Shown here: piece after piece, positions 1 to 6,482 of the stretch
Layout of the letters: each line of letters opens with the position of its first letter
How positions within the stretch are numbered: position 1 is the first letter of the stretch
Origin: Nocardioides abyssi
Lineage (GTDB): Bacteria > Actinomycetota > Actinomycetes > Propionibacteriales > Nocardioidaceae
Assembly: GCF_030412915.1 (NCBI RefSeq)
Contig: NZ_JAUHJR010000002.1
Coordinates: forward strand, 682,001 to 746,000
Length of the DNA stretch: 64,000 nucleotides
Direction: 5' to 3'
Notes under the pieces: model-generated
The model's input: only the letters and a program-made list of their open reading frames with translations
Database searches by the model: none
What the model was told of the DNA's origin: nothing
Position numbers and translations under genes: made by a program

Positions 1-337
1 TCTTGTCGTGCTCGGGCTCCTTGGAGACCGCGACGAGGTAGCGGTACATCTCCTCGACCGAGTCCTCGTGGCCGGTCGCCTGCTGCACCGCCGTGCCGCC
101 GCCGAGGTAGAAGTGGCCCCCGGACATCGCGGACGTGCCGCCGTGCACCGCGGCCCGCTCGAGCAGCAGCACCCGCGCCCCGGCCCGCGCCGCCTCGAGC
201 GCCGCGCAGCCACCGGCGATGCCGAAGCCGACCACCACGACGTCGTACGCCGGGGTGTCGGCGGGCAGCGAGGCGGCCGCGACCGTCGCGGGGATCTCGG
301 TGCCCTTGCTCGCGCTGTCGGGGGTGGTGGCAGTCAT
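1..337 (-). CDS. FAD-dependent oxidoreductase, 3-ketosteroid dehydrogenase-like (partial, C-terminus beyond window)
   Basis: Only the first 112 codons are present; the gene runs off the left edge. After about 30 residues comes a Rossmann FAD-binding signature (VVVVGFGIAGGCAALEA) with the ribose-binding Glu in VLLLER, then the GGTSAMSGG loop typical of the fumarate reductase/3-ketosteroid-delta1-dehydrogenase flavoprotein superfamily. This matches actinobacterial FAD-binding dehydrogenases; the exact substrate cannot be read from the N-terminus. The ATG at 337 faces the ATG of the redoxin gene on the other strand. A KstR-type palindrome lies 12 nt upstream of the start, so steroid-related regulation is inferred. 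An alternative is another KSTD-like dehydrogenase outside steroid catabolism. Confidence 0.8.
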   Translation of the reverse strand, partial: MTATTPDSASKGTEIPATVAAASLPADTPAYDVVVVGFGIAGGCAALEAARAGARVLLLERAAVHGGTSAMSGGHFYLGGGTAVQQATGHEDSVEEMYRYLVAVSKEPEHDK

Positions 338-348
338 GGGAACAAATC

Positions 349-362
349 TAGAACAAGTTTCA
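349..362. promoter_or_regulatory. KstR-like operator palindrome
   Basis: The 14-mer TAGAACAAGTTTCA fits TnnAACnnGTTnnA, the published operator of the TetR-family sterol regulator KstR, at every fixed position. It sits in the 46-bp space between two divergent genes, 12 nt from the start of the ketosteroid-dehydrogenase-like flavoprotein. Repression released by cholesterol-derived acyl-CoA is the known role of such sites. Here it is inferred from motif and context only. Confidence 0.5.
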
Positions 363-383
363 GTTTCGTGCGATCCTCGCTGC

Positions 384-1403
384 ATGGTGGTCCTGATCGA
401 CGTCGACGGCGCCCAGCACGACCTGCCGCTGGTCGAGGGGTACGTCGCCGGGGACGCGCTCGCCGCGGCGACCGGGTGGGTCCTCAAGCCGGCGGGCCTG
501 TGCCGCGACGAGGTGTGCGTCCCGCTCCTCGGGCGGGCCGTCGCGCACCCCGACGACCCCGGGCGCGTCGCGCTGGCCGCCTGGGCCGCCGCGCTCGACC
601 TGCTGCTCGTGGTCGACGAGGAGGAGGGTGTCGCCGCGCTGGCCCCGTCGGCGGCCGCACACGCCCGCGACCTCGGCGACGGGCGGGCGCCGAGCCTGAC
701 CCTGCCCGACGTCGACGGCAACCCGGTCTCCTTCGACGACCTGTCCGGGCACAAGCGGGTGCTCGTGACCTGGGCGTCGTGGTGCGGCTGCCGCCACGAG
801 CTCGCCGGGTGGCAACAGGTGCAGGACGAGCTGGCCGACACCGGGCTGAAGGTCTTCTCGGTCGCCCTCGACGCCGACCCGGAGGACTCCCGCCCCTGGA
901 TCGAGGCCGGCGCGCCGACGTACCCGGTCGCGGTCGACACCGCGCACGTGACCGCCGAGCGCTACGGCATCACCAACGTCCCCTCGGTCGTGTGGGTCGA
1001 CGAGGAGGACCGCATCGTCAAGCCGCCGACGATCGCGCCGGGCGACGACCAGTTCGTCGACTTCACCAAGATCAGCAGCGAGCAGCACCACGAGGCGCTG
1101 CGGCGCTGGGTCCGCGAGGGCGAGCTGCCCGCGAGCGCGTCGGCCCCGATGCCCGAGCGCAGCGACGACGAGCAGCGGGCGCTGGCGCACCGCCGCGTCG
1201 CCGCACACCTCCAGCGCACGGGGCGCACCGACGCCGCCCGCGCCCACCTGGCCACCGCGCAGGAGCTCGCGCCGTGGGACTGGACCGTGCGCCGGGGCGG
1301 GATCATGATGACCGGCGGCGACCCGTTCCTGGGCGAGGAGTTCACCTCGTTCTGGGAGGAGTGGGACGCCTCCGGGCGGCCGGGTTACACCCCGACCACC
1401 TGA
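384..1403 (+). CDS. redoxin/TlpA-like thioredoxin-fold protein with a CXC active site
   Basis: 339 aa. The middle (about residues 105-235) is a redoxin/TlpA domain: LPDVDGNPVSFDDL, then WASWCGCRHE where TlpA proteins carry WCGPC, then the cis-Pro loop (ITNVPSVVW). The two Cys are residues 134 and 136, so the motif is CXC, not CXXC. The N-terminal about 100 residues form a small separate domain; the C-terminus (ALAHRRVAAHLQRTGRTDAA) looks like a single TPR. No signal peptide or membrane segment, so it is probably cytoplasmic. The ATG at 384 was preferred because the sequence is conserved-looking from there; an in-frame ATG at 336 would place the operator inside the gene. Function: thiol oxidoreductase or peroxidase-like, substrate unknown. 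Confidence 0.75.
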   Translation: MVVLIDVDGAQHDLPLVEGYVAGDALAAATGWVLKPAGLCRDEVCVPLLGRAVAHPDDPGRVALAAWAAALDLLLVVDEEEGVAALAPSAAAHARDLGDGRAPSLTLPDVDGNPVSFDDLSGHKRVLVTWASWCGCRHELAGWQQVQDELADTGLKVFSVALDADPEDSRPWIEAGAPTYPVAVDTAHVTAERYGITNVPSVVWVDEEDRIVKPPTIAPGDDQFVDFTKISSEQHHEALRRWVREGELPASASAPMPERSDDEQRALAHRRVAAHLQRTGRTDAARAHLATAQELAPWDWTVRRGGIMMTGGDPFLGEEFTSFWEEWDASGRPGYTPTT

Positions 1404-1482
1404 GCGCACCACCTGGGCGGGCGTGCCGCGAGGCCCTCCCGCAGGCGCGTCCGCGGCGGTCGGGGCGCCGGGTGCGGGCCGA

Positions 1483-1488
1483 TAGACT
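1483..1488 (+). promoter_or_regulatory. -10 element TAGACT for the antiporter gene
   Basis: TAGACT fits the actinobacterial TANNNT -10 consensus and lies 37 nt before the antiporter start. This gives a leader of about 30 nt that ends in the GAGGTGAC ribosome site. No clear -35 is visible. Confidence 0.45.
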
Positions 1489-1524
1489 TCGGTGCCGCTT
1501 CCCCCGACCCGCGCCCGAGGTGAC

Positions 1525-3033
1525 ATGACGTTCGACGCCCACCAGCTCGACGTCTTCCTGCTGGTCGGCTCGGCCGTCACCTTCTTGGCCGTGCTCGCGG
1601 TGCGCGCCTCCAGCCGCGCCGGCCTGCCGAGCCTGCTGATCTACCTGCTGATGGGCGTCCTGCTGGGCGAGGCGGGCCTCGGCATCAACTTCGAGGACGC
1701 CGAGCTGGCGCACGCGCTGGGCTTCGGGGCGCTCGTCGTGATCCTCGCCGAGGGTGGCCTGACGACCAACTGGCACGAGATCCGGCCGGCCATGCGGCTC
1801 GGCGTCGCGCTCTCCAGCCTCGGCGTGGCCATCTCGGTCGGGGTGGTCGCCTGCGGCGCGCACTTCCTGCTGGGGATGGACTGGCAGCTCGCGGTGCTCC
1901 TGGGCGCCTGCACGTCGGCCACCGACGCCGCGGCGGTGTTCTCGGTCCTGCGGGCGGTGCCGCTGCCCCGGCGGCTGACCGGGGCGCTGGAGGCCGAGTC
2001 GGGCCTCAACGACGCCCCGGTCGTCGTGCTGGTCGTGCTCATCTCCTCCGGCGCCGCGGCCGAGGACGGCCCGCTCGCGATGGCCGGGCTGATCCTCTTC
2101 GAGCTGGTCGCCGGCGTCGCGATCGGCCTGGCGATCGGCTTCGGCGGCGCGTGGGTGATGCGCCGCGCGGCGCTGCCCTCCTCGGGCCTCTACCCGATCG
2201 CGATCATCTGCCTGACCGTGCTCGCCTACGGCACCGGCGCCGCGGTCCACGCCTCCGGCTTCGCCGCGGTGTACGTCGCCGCGCTGGTGCTCGGCAACAC
2301 CGAGCTGCCCCACCGGGCGGCCACCCGGTCCTTCTCCGAGGGCATCGCCTGGATCGCCCAGATCGGCCTGTTCGTGATGCTCGGGCTGCTCCTGTCCCCG
2401 GCCCGGATCGGCTGGGACGTCGTCGGGCTGGCCTTCGCCTCGGGCCTGGTCCTCACCTTCGTCGCGCGGCCGCTCTCGGTGCTGGCCTGCGGGCTCGTGC
2501 AGCGGATGCCGCTGCGCGACATGGCCTTCATCTCCTGGGCAGGCCTGCGCGGCGCGGTGCCGATCGTCTTCAGCACGATCCCGCTCGCCGCCGGGGTCGA
2601 CGGCGCCGAGCGGCTCTTCGACATCGTCTTCGTGCTGGTCGTGATCTACACGCTGGTGACCGGACCGACGCTGCCGCTGGTCGCCCGGGTGCTGCGGGTC
2701 GCCCGTCGCTCCGAGCCGCGCGACCTCGACCTCGAGGCCGCCCCACTCGAGCGGGTCGCCGCCGACCTGCTGCAGGTCACCATCAGCCCCCGCTCGCTCA
2801 TGCACGGCGTGGAGGTCGGCGAGCTGCGCCTGCCCCGGGGCGCCTCGGTCTCGATGGTCATCCGCGACGGCGAGACGCTGGTCCCCGAGCAGCGCACGGC
2901 GCTGCGCCGGGGCGACGACCTGCTCGTCGTCACCCCGCGCAAGATCCGCGAGCAGACCGAGCAGCGGCTGCGCGCCGTGTCCGTCGGCGGCCGCCTCGCG
3001 CAGTGGCTCGACGACGGCCCCGCCCCGCGCTGA
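1525..3033 (+). CDS. potassium/proton antiporter, CPA1 family (CvrA/NhaP2-like) with TrkA-C domain
   Basis: 502 aa. About 12 transmembrane helices fill residues 1-390; the helix carrying LEAESGLNDAPVV includes the Asn-Asp pair expected in CPA1 exchangers, and TSATDAAAVFS is the matching unwound helix. A cytoplasmic tail (about residues 400-490) is a TrkA-C/RCK-C ligand-binding domain (GVEVGELRLPRGASV, then RRGDDLLVVTPR). Family members exchange K+ or Na+ for protons across the cytoplasmic membrane under control of the RCK-C domain. The ATG at 1525 is preceded by GAGG. The gene stands alone, convergent with the LytR_C gene, only 18 nt separating the stops. Cation specificity is inferred. Confidence 0.85.
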   Translation: MTFDAHQLDVFLLVGSAVTFLAVLAVRASSRAGLPSLLIYLLMGVLLGEAGLGINFEDAELAHALGFGALVVILAEGGLTTNWHEIRPAMRLGVALSSLGVAISVGVVACGAHFLLGMDWQLAVLLGACTSATDAAAVFSVLRAVPLPRRLTGALEAESGLNDAPVVVLVVLISSGAAAEDGPLAMAGLILFELVAGVAIGLAIGFGGAWVMRRAALPSSGLYPIAIICLTVLAYGTGAAVHASGFAAVYVAALVLGNTELPHRAATRSFSEGIAWIAQIGLFVMLGLLLSPARIGWDVVGLAFASGLVLTFVARPLSVLACGLVQRMPLRDMAFISWAGLRGAVPIVFSTIPLAAGVDGAERLFDIVFVLVVIYTLVTGPTLPLVARVLRVARRSEPRDLDLEAAPLERVAADLLQVTISPRSLMHGVEVGELRLPRGASVSMVIRDGETLVPEQRTALRRGDDLLVVTPRKIREQTEQRLRAVSVGGRLAQWLDDGPAPR

Positions 3034-3051
3034 CCTGCGCGGGTGGGCGGC

Positions 3052-3567
3052 TCACTCCGGCGGGCTGCAGACGACCGAGTCGCGCTTGACCTTCACCGAC
3101 TCCTTGCCGTCGAGGAGCTCCTGGAAGCCGTCGCCCACGACGACGGTGACCCCGGTGCCCGGACCCTCGCGGCGCTCGAAGCCGGCGTCGGGGCCGAGCC
3201 GGGAGCGCACGAGGCGGACGGCGGGGTCGGCAGGCGTCTCGGCCCAGACCTGGGCGTAGGCGACCTCGGTGCCGCGCGGCGCGTTGCCGGTGTCGCCCTC
3301 GACGAAGCCGGCGTCGCCGAAGAGCTGCATCGTGCGTCCGGCCAGGCCCTCGCGCCGACCGGCGTTGAGCACGCTGACCACGACGCGGTCGGGGAAGAGC
3401 TTGCTGCCCTCGCTGACCTCGGTGTCCACGCACACCGGGCTCTCGACGGCGCCGGGGAACGGCTTGGTCGCCGCCGACCAGCCCCACGCCGCGCCGAGGA
3501 GCAGCAGCAGGGTGAGCACGCCGAGGGTCAGCAGGCTGCGCAGCCGCTGGTCGAGTCCGTCGAGCAT
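3052..3567 (-). CDS. LytR C-terminal domain membrane-anchored protein
   Basis: 171 aa. One transmembrane helix near the N-terminus (LLTLGVLTLLLLLGAAWGW, about residues 12-30) is followed by an extracytoplasmic LytR_C domain: VVVSVLNAGRREGLAGRT is the typical start and TGVTVVVGDGFQ the typical late strand. Such domains occur alone or at the end of LytR-CpsA-Psr wall-polymer ligases; here there is no LCP domain. Two Cys (in SPVCVD and SVVCSP) could form a disulfide outside the cell. The gene follows the small protein at 3567-3869 with a 1-nt TGATG overlap, so the two are translationally coupled. An envelope role is inferred. Confidence 0.8.
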   Translation of the reverse strand: MLDGLDQRLRSLLTLGVLTLLLLLGAAWGWSAATKPFPGAVESPVCVDTEVSEGSKLFPDRVVVSVLNAGRREGLAGRTMQLFGDAGFVEGDTGNAPRGTEVAYAQVWAETPADPAVRLVRSRLGPDAGFERREGPGTGVTVVVGDGFQELLDGKESVKVKRDSVVCSPPE

Positions 3568-3869
3568 CACGCGCTCCCGTCCACGACGTGCACCCGGGCG
3601 TGCAGCACGCTGCGCTGCTGGAGCGCCGCCCGCAGGGCCCGGTGCAGGCCGTCCTCGAGGTACAGCTCGCCGCGCCACGACACGACGTGGGCGAAGAGGT
3701 CGCCGTAGAACGTCGAGTCCTCGTCGAGCAGCGCGGCCAGCTGCAGGGTGTCCTTGGTCGTGACCAGCTGGTCCAGGCGCACCTGTCGCGGCGGCAGCCC
3801 CGACCACTGCTTCGGGCTCAGCCCGTGGTCGGGGTAGGGCCGACCGTCCCCGACCCGCTTGAAGATCAC
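3567..3869 (-). CDS. small conserved actinobacterial protein with ParB/sulfiredoxin-like motif (VapB-like annotation in some genomes)
   Basis: 100 aa. It starts with GTG at 3869, exactly 6 nt after TAGGGT, so a leaderless mRNA is likely. The C-terminal half has YLEDGLHRALRAALQQ followed by ARVHVVD, resembling the DGxHRxxAA nucleotide-binding motif of ParB/sulfiredoxin-like folds. In many genomes this family is labelled VapB-type antitoxin, but no toxin is adjacent: the downstream partner is a LytR_C membrane protein. Coupling to that gene (TGATG) suggests a joint envelope-related job. Function is unknown. Confidence 0.7.
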   Translation of the reverse strand: MIFKRVGDGRPYPDHGLSPKQWSGLPPRQVRLDQLVTTKDTLQLAALLDEDSTFYGDLFAHVVSWRGELYLEDGLHRALRAALQQRSVLHARVHVVDGSA

Positions 3870-3875
3870 GGGACG

Positions 3876-3930
3876 ACCCTAGCGAGCGCGCCGCAGGAGG
3901 GCCCGTACGCCGCGTGGCGCTGGCTACGCT
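3876..3930. promoter_or_regulatory. divergent pair of leaderless promoters
   Basis: On the minus strand TAGGGT (3881-3876) lies 6 nt before the GTG at 3869. On the plus strand TACGCT (3925-3930) lies 6 nt before the ATG at 3937. Both place transcription start on the first base of the start codon, and neither gene has a ribosome binding site. Confidence 0.6.
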
Positions 3931-3936
3931 GCGGGG

Positions 3937-5595
3937 ATGGCCGACCCCGTGCCCGATCCCGCATCCGCCGCCCCGACGGACACCCGGTCCGAGGCCGAGC
4001 GGCTCGCCGCCGAGGTGGCCGCCGGCTACGCCTTCACCGGCCCCGCGCTCGAGCTGGGGCGGCTGCTCGTCGACGCCGACACCCTCACCGAGGTGCCGGT
4101 GCGCATCCCGCTGGCGATGCTCAACCGCCACGGCCTGGTCGCCGGCGCGACCGGCACGGGCAAGACCAAGACGCTGCAGCTGCTGGCCGAGCAGCTCAGC
4201 GACGCCGGCGTCCCGGTCTTCGCCGCCGACGTCAAGGGCGACCTGTCGGGCATGGCCAGCCCCGGCGAGGAGTCGCCGCGGACGGCCGAGCGCGCGGCGT
4301 CGGTCGGCCAGCAGTGGTCGCCGGCGGCGTACCCCGTCGAGCTGCTCGCCATCGGCGGCCTCGGCGCCGGCGTGCCGCTGCGGGTGACGATGAGCGCCTT
4401 CGGCCCGGTGCTGCTCTCGAAGGTCCTCGGCCTCAACGACACCCAGGAGTCCAGCCTGGGCCTGGTCTTCCACTACGCGGACAAGGCCGGGCTGCCGCTG
4501 CTCGACCTCGCCGACCTGCGCGCGGTCGTCGCCCACCTGCTCAGCGACGAGGGCCGCGCCGAGCTCAAGGAGCTCGGCGGGCTGGCCACCTCGACGGCAG
4601 GCGTGATCCTGCGCGAGCTGGTCGCGCTGGAGGACCAGGGGGCGGCGTCGTTCTTCGGTGAGCCCGAGCTCGACACCGCCGACCTGCTGCGCACCACCGA
4701 CGACGGCCGCGGCGTGGTGTCGCTGGTCGAGCTTGCGCAGCTGCAGGACCGCCCGGCGGTGTTCTCGACGTTCCTGCTGTGGCTGCTGGCCGACCTCTTC
4801 CACGACCTCCCGGAGGTCGGCGACGTCGACCGGCCGAAGCTGGTGTTCTTCTTCGACGAGGCCCACCTGCTCTTCCGCGACGCGTCGAAGGCGTTCCTCG
4901 ACCAGGTCGCCCAGACCGTCCGGCTGATCCGGTCCAAGGGCGTCGGCGTCGTCTTCGTGACCCAGAGCCCCACCGACGTGCCCGACGAGGTGCTGGCCCA
5001 GCTCGGCTCGCGCATCCAGCACCAGCTGCGCGCCCACACGCCCAACGACGCGAAGGCGCTGCGGGCCACCGTGTCGACCTACCCGCACTCCTCCTACGAC
5101 GACCTCGGCCGGGTCATCACCGGCCTGGGCATCGGCGAGGCGGTGGTGACGGTGATGGACGAGCGCGGTGCGCCGACGCCGGTCGCGTGGACCCGGCTGC
5201 CGGCGCCCCGGTCGCTGATGGCGCCCAGCGAGCCGGCGGTGCAGGAGGCGGTGGTGGCCGCCAGCCCGCTGCAGGCGAAGTACGCCGTCGCCGTCGACCG
5301 CGACTCCGCCCGCGAGCGCCTGGCCGCCCGGCTCGAGGCGGGCGCGCGGGCCGCCGAGGAGCAGCCCGACCCCGACCCCGTCCGGCAGCCGCTGCCCGAC
5401 CGGACCCGCGACCGGACCGGCGAGCAGGCCCCCGAGCCCGCCCGGAAGCCGGCCCGCAAGCCGGCGCGGAAGGCACCCCGGGCCGAGCCCGACCTCGTGC
5501 GTGACGTGGTGGGGTCGAAGGTCTTCCGCGACGTCGTGCGGACGGCGACGCGGGAGATCGCGCGGGGGCTCTTCCGCACCGGCCGCCGCCGCTAG
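3937..5595 (+). CDS. HerA-like helicase/ATPase, DUF853 family
   Basis: 552 aa. Walker A GATGTGKTKT lies at about residues 70-79, followed by AADVKGDLSGMA, the strand that identifies the DUF853 branch of HerA/FtsK-type ATPases. Walker B is LVFFFDEAHLLF near residue 305; sensor/arginine region FVTQSPTDVP follows. The last 100 residues are a charged Pro/Arg/Lys linker (RKPARKPARKAP) ending in a basic helix (FRDVVRTATREIARGLF), which may contact nucleic acid or a membrane. HerA-type enzymes are hexameric DNA translocases; the biological role of DUF853 proteins is not established. The gene is apparently monocistronic and leaderless, followed by a GC-rich hairpin. Confidence 0.85.
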   Translation: MADPVPDPASAAPTDTRSEAERLAAEVAAGYAFTGPALELGRLLVDADTLTEVPVRIPLAMLNRHGLVAGATGTGKTKTLQLLAEQLSDAGVPVFAADVKGDLSGMASPGEESPRTAERAASVGQQWSPAAYPVELLAIGGLGAGVPLRVTMSAFGPVLLSKVLGLNDTQESSLGLVFHYADKAGLPLLDLADLRAVVAHLLSDEGRAELKELGGLATSTAGVILRELVALEDQGAASFFGEPELDTADLLRTTDDGRGVVSLVELAQLQDRPAVFSTFLLWLLADLFHDLPEVGDVDRPKLVFFFDEAHLLFRDASKAFLDQVAQTVRLIRSKGVGVVFVTQSPTDVPDEVLAQLGSRIQHQLRAHTPNDAKALRATVSTYPHSSYDDLGRVITGLGIGEAVVTVMDERGAPTPVAWTRLPAPRSLMAPSEPAVQEAVVAASPLQAKYAVAVDRDSARERLAARLEAGARAAEEQPDPDPVRQPLPDRTRDRTGEQAPEPARKPARKPARKAPRAEPDLVRDVVGSKVFRDVVRTATREIARGLFRTGRRR

Positions 5596-5633
5596 CCGGG
5601 CCGGGCCGGGCGCGGCCGGCGCGCGGCCCGGCT
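5594..5633. terminator. GC-rich hairpin between convergent genes
   Basis: AGCCGGGCCG at 5594-5603 pairs with CGGCCCGGCT at 5624-5633. The stem fills the gap between the HerA-like gene and the small protein gene on the other strand and could serve both. There is no T-tract, as usual in high-GC genomes. Confidence 0.45.
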
Positions 5634-5842
5634 CAGGCCGACCAGCGCAGGGAATCGTCGACGAAGTCGGCGAGCGCGTGCACGCCCCGCAGGTCCTCGC
5701 GCTCCTCCATCAGCCGCGCCAGCGCCTGGGAGTGGCGCAGCCGCAGGGCGTCGCGCTGGAGCCGGATCCGCTCGAGCCGCTCCTCGAACGTCGGGCTGGT
5801 CACGCGGGACGTGGTGCGGTCGATCGCGATGGGGTTCTCCAT
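5633..5842 (-). CDS. small charged helical protein of unknown function
   Basis: 69 aa. The start at 5842 is chosen because GAGGAGG lies 6 nt upstream; a longer reading to 5887 has no such site. The sequence is rich in Arg, Glu and Leu with a heptad-like run (FEERLERIRLQRDALRL, then ARLMEEREDL), so an alpha-helical hairpin or short coiled coil is likely. No membrane segment, Cys or known motif is visible. It is convergent with the HerA-like gene and divergent from the NTF2-like gene. Not recognised. Confidence 0.55.
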   Translation of the reverse strand: MENPIAIDRTTSRVTSPTFEERLERIRLQRDALRLRHSQALARLMEEREDLRGVHALADFVDDSLRWSA

Positions 5843-5978
5843 GACGGCCTCCTCAGCGGTGGTGGGCCCCGGTCCGGGGATGCGCACCAGCGTGGACGGC
5901 GTACGTCGCCGGCGGGTTGACGCGCGGTTACGAGCAGGTTCCGGGACACCCGGCCGGCCTGTGATCTACGTTGCACGC

Positions 5979-6434
5979 GTGACCAGCACCGACGTGGACG
6001 AGATCTGCCGGCTGAAGTACCGCTACCTCCGCACGCTCGACACCAAGCAGTGGGACGAGTTCGAGGACTGCTTCGTGCCGGAGGCGACCGGCGACTACAA
6101 CGGGCTGGTCTTCGACGACCGCGCCGCGCTCACCGGCTACATGCGCGAGAACATCGTCGAGGGGATGATCACCCTCCACCAGGCCCACCACCCCGAGATC
6201 ACGGTCGAGGGCGACAGCGCCACCGGCCACTGGTACCTCCAGGACAAGGTGATCGTCGAGGCGTTCCGCTTCGTGCTGGAGGGCGCCGCGATCTACACCG
6301 ACCGCTACGTCCGCACGCCGGCCGGCTGGCGGGTCGCGCACACCGGCTACCGCCGCACCTACGAGATGACGTGGAGCATGGACGACGTGCCGAGCCTGAA
6401 GATCAGCGGCCCGGGGTCCCACACCCACGTGTGA
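5979..6434 (+). CDS. NTF2/SnoaL-like cone-fold protein
   Basis: 151 aa, the usual size of the SnoaL/NTF2-like family. The opening helix (CRLKYRYLRTLDTKQWDEF) leads into DCFVPEATGDY, the pattern of the SnoaL_4 group, and the end (YTDRYVRTPAGWRVAHTGYRR) is the family's closing sheet. These proteins are small enzymes or binding proteins (isomerases, dehydratases, ring hydroxylase partners); the reaction cannot be told here. The GTG at 5979 is 6 nt after TACGTT, suggesting a leaderless mRNA. It is convergent with eccC, 48 nt apart. Confidence 0.75.
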   Translation: MTSTDVDEICRLKYRYLRTLDTKQWDEFEDCFVPEATGDYNGLVFDDRAALTGYMRENIVEGMITLHQAHHPEITVEGDSATGHWYLQDKVIVEAFRFVLEGAAIYTDRYVRTPAGWRVAHTGYRRTYEMTWSMDDVPSLKISGPGSHTHV

Positions 6435-6482
6435 TCCCCCGGGCCGCCCGGCTCGTGCCCCGGCTCGAGGCCGAGGCCTCGG

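Noticed and set aside
3567-3869. Toxin-antitoxin module with the adjacent gene
   Set aside because: The adjacent gene is a LytR_C membrane protein, not a toxin; no PIN domain or other toxin is nearby.
5917-5922. TTGACG as a -35 for the NTF2-like gene
   Set aside because: It is 44 nt upstream of the likely -10 (TACGTT at 5967), not the required 16-19 nt.
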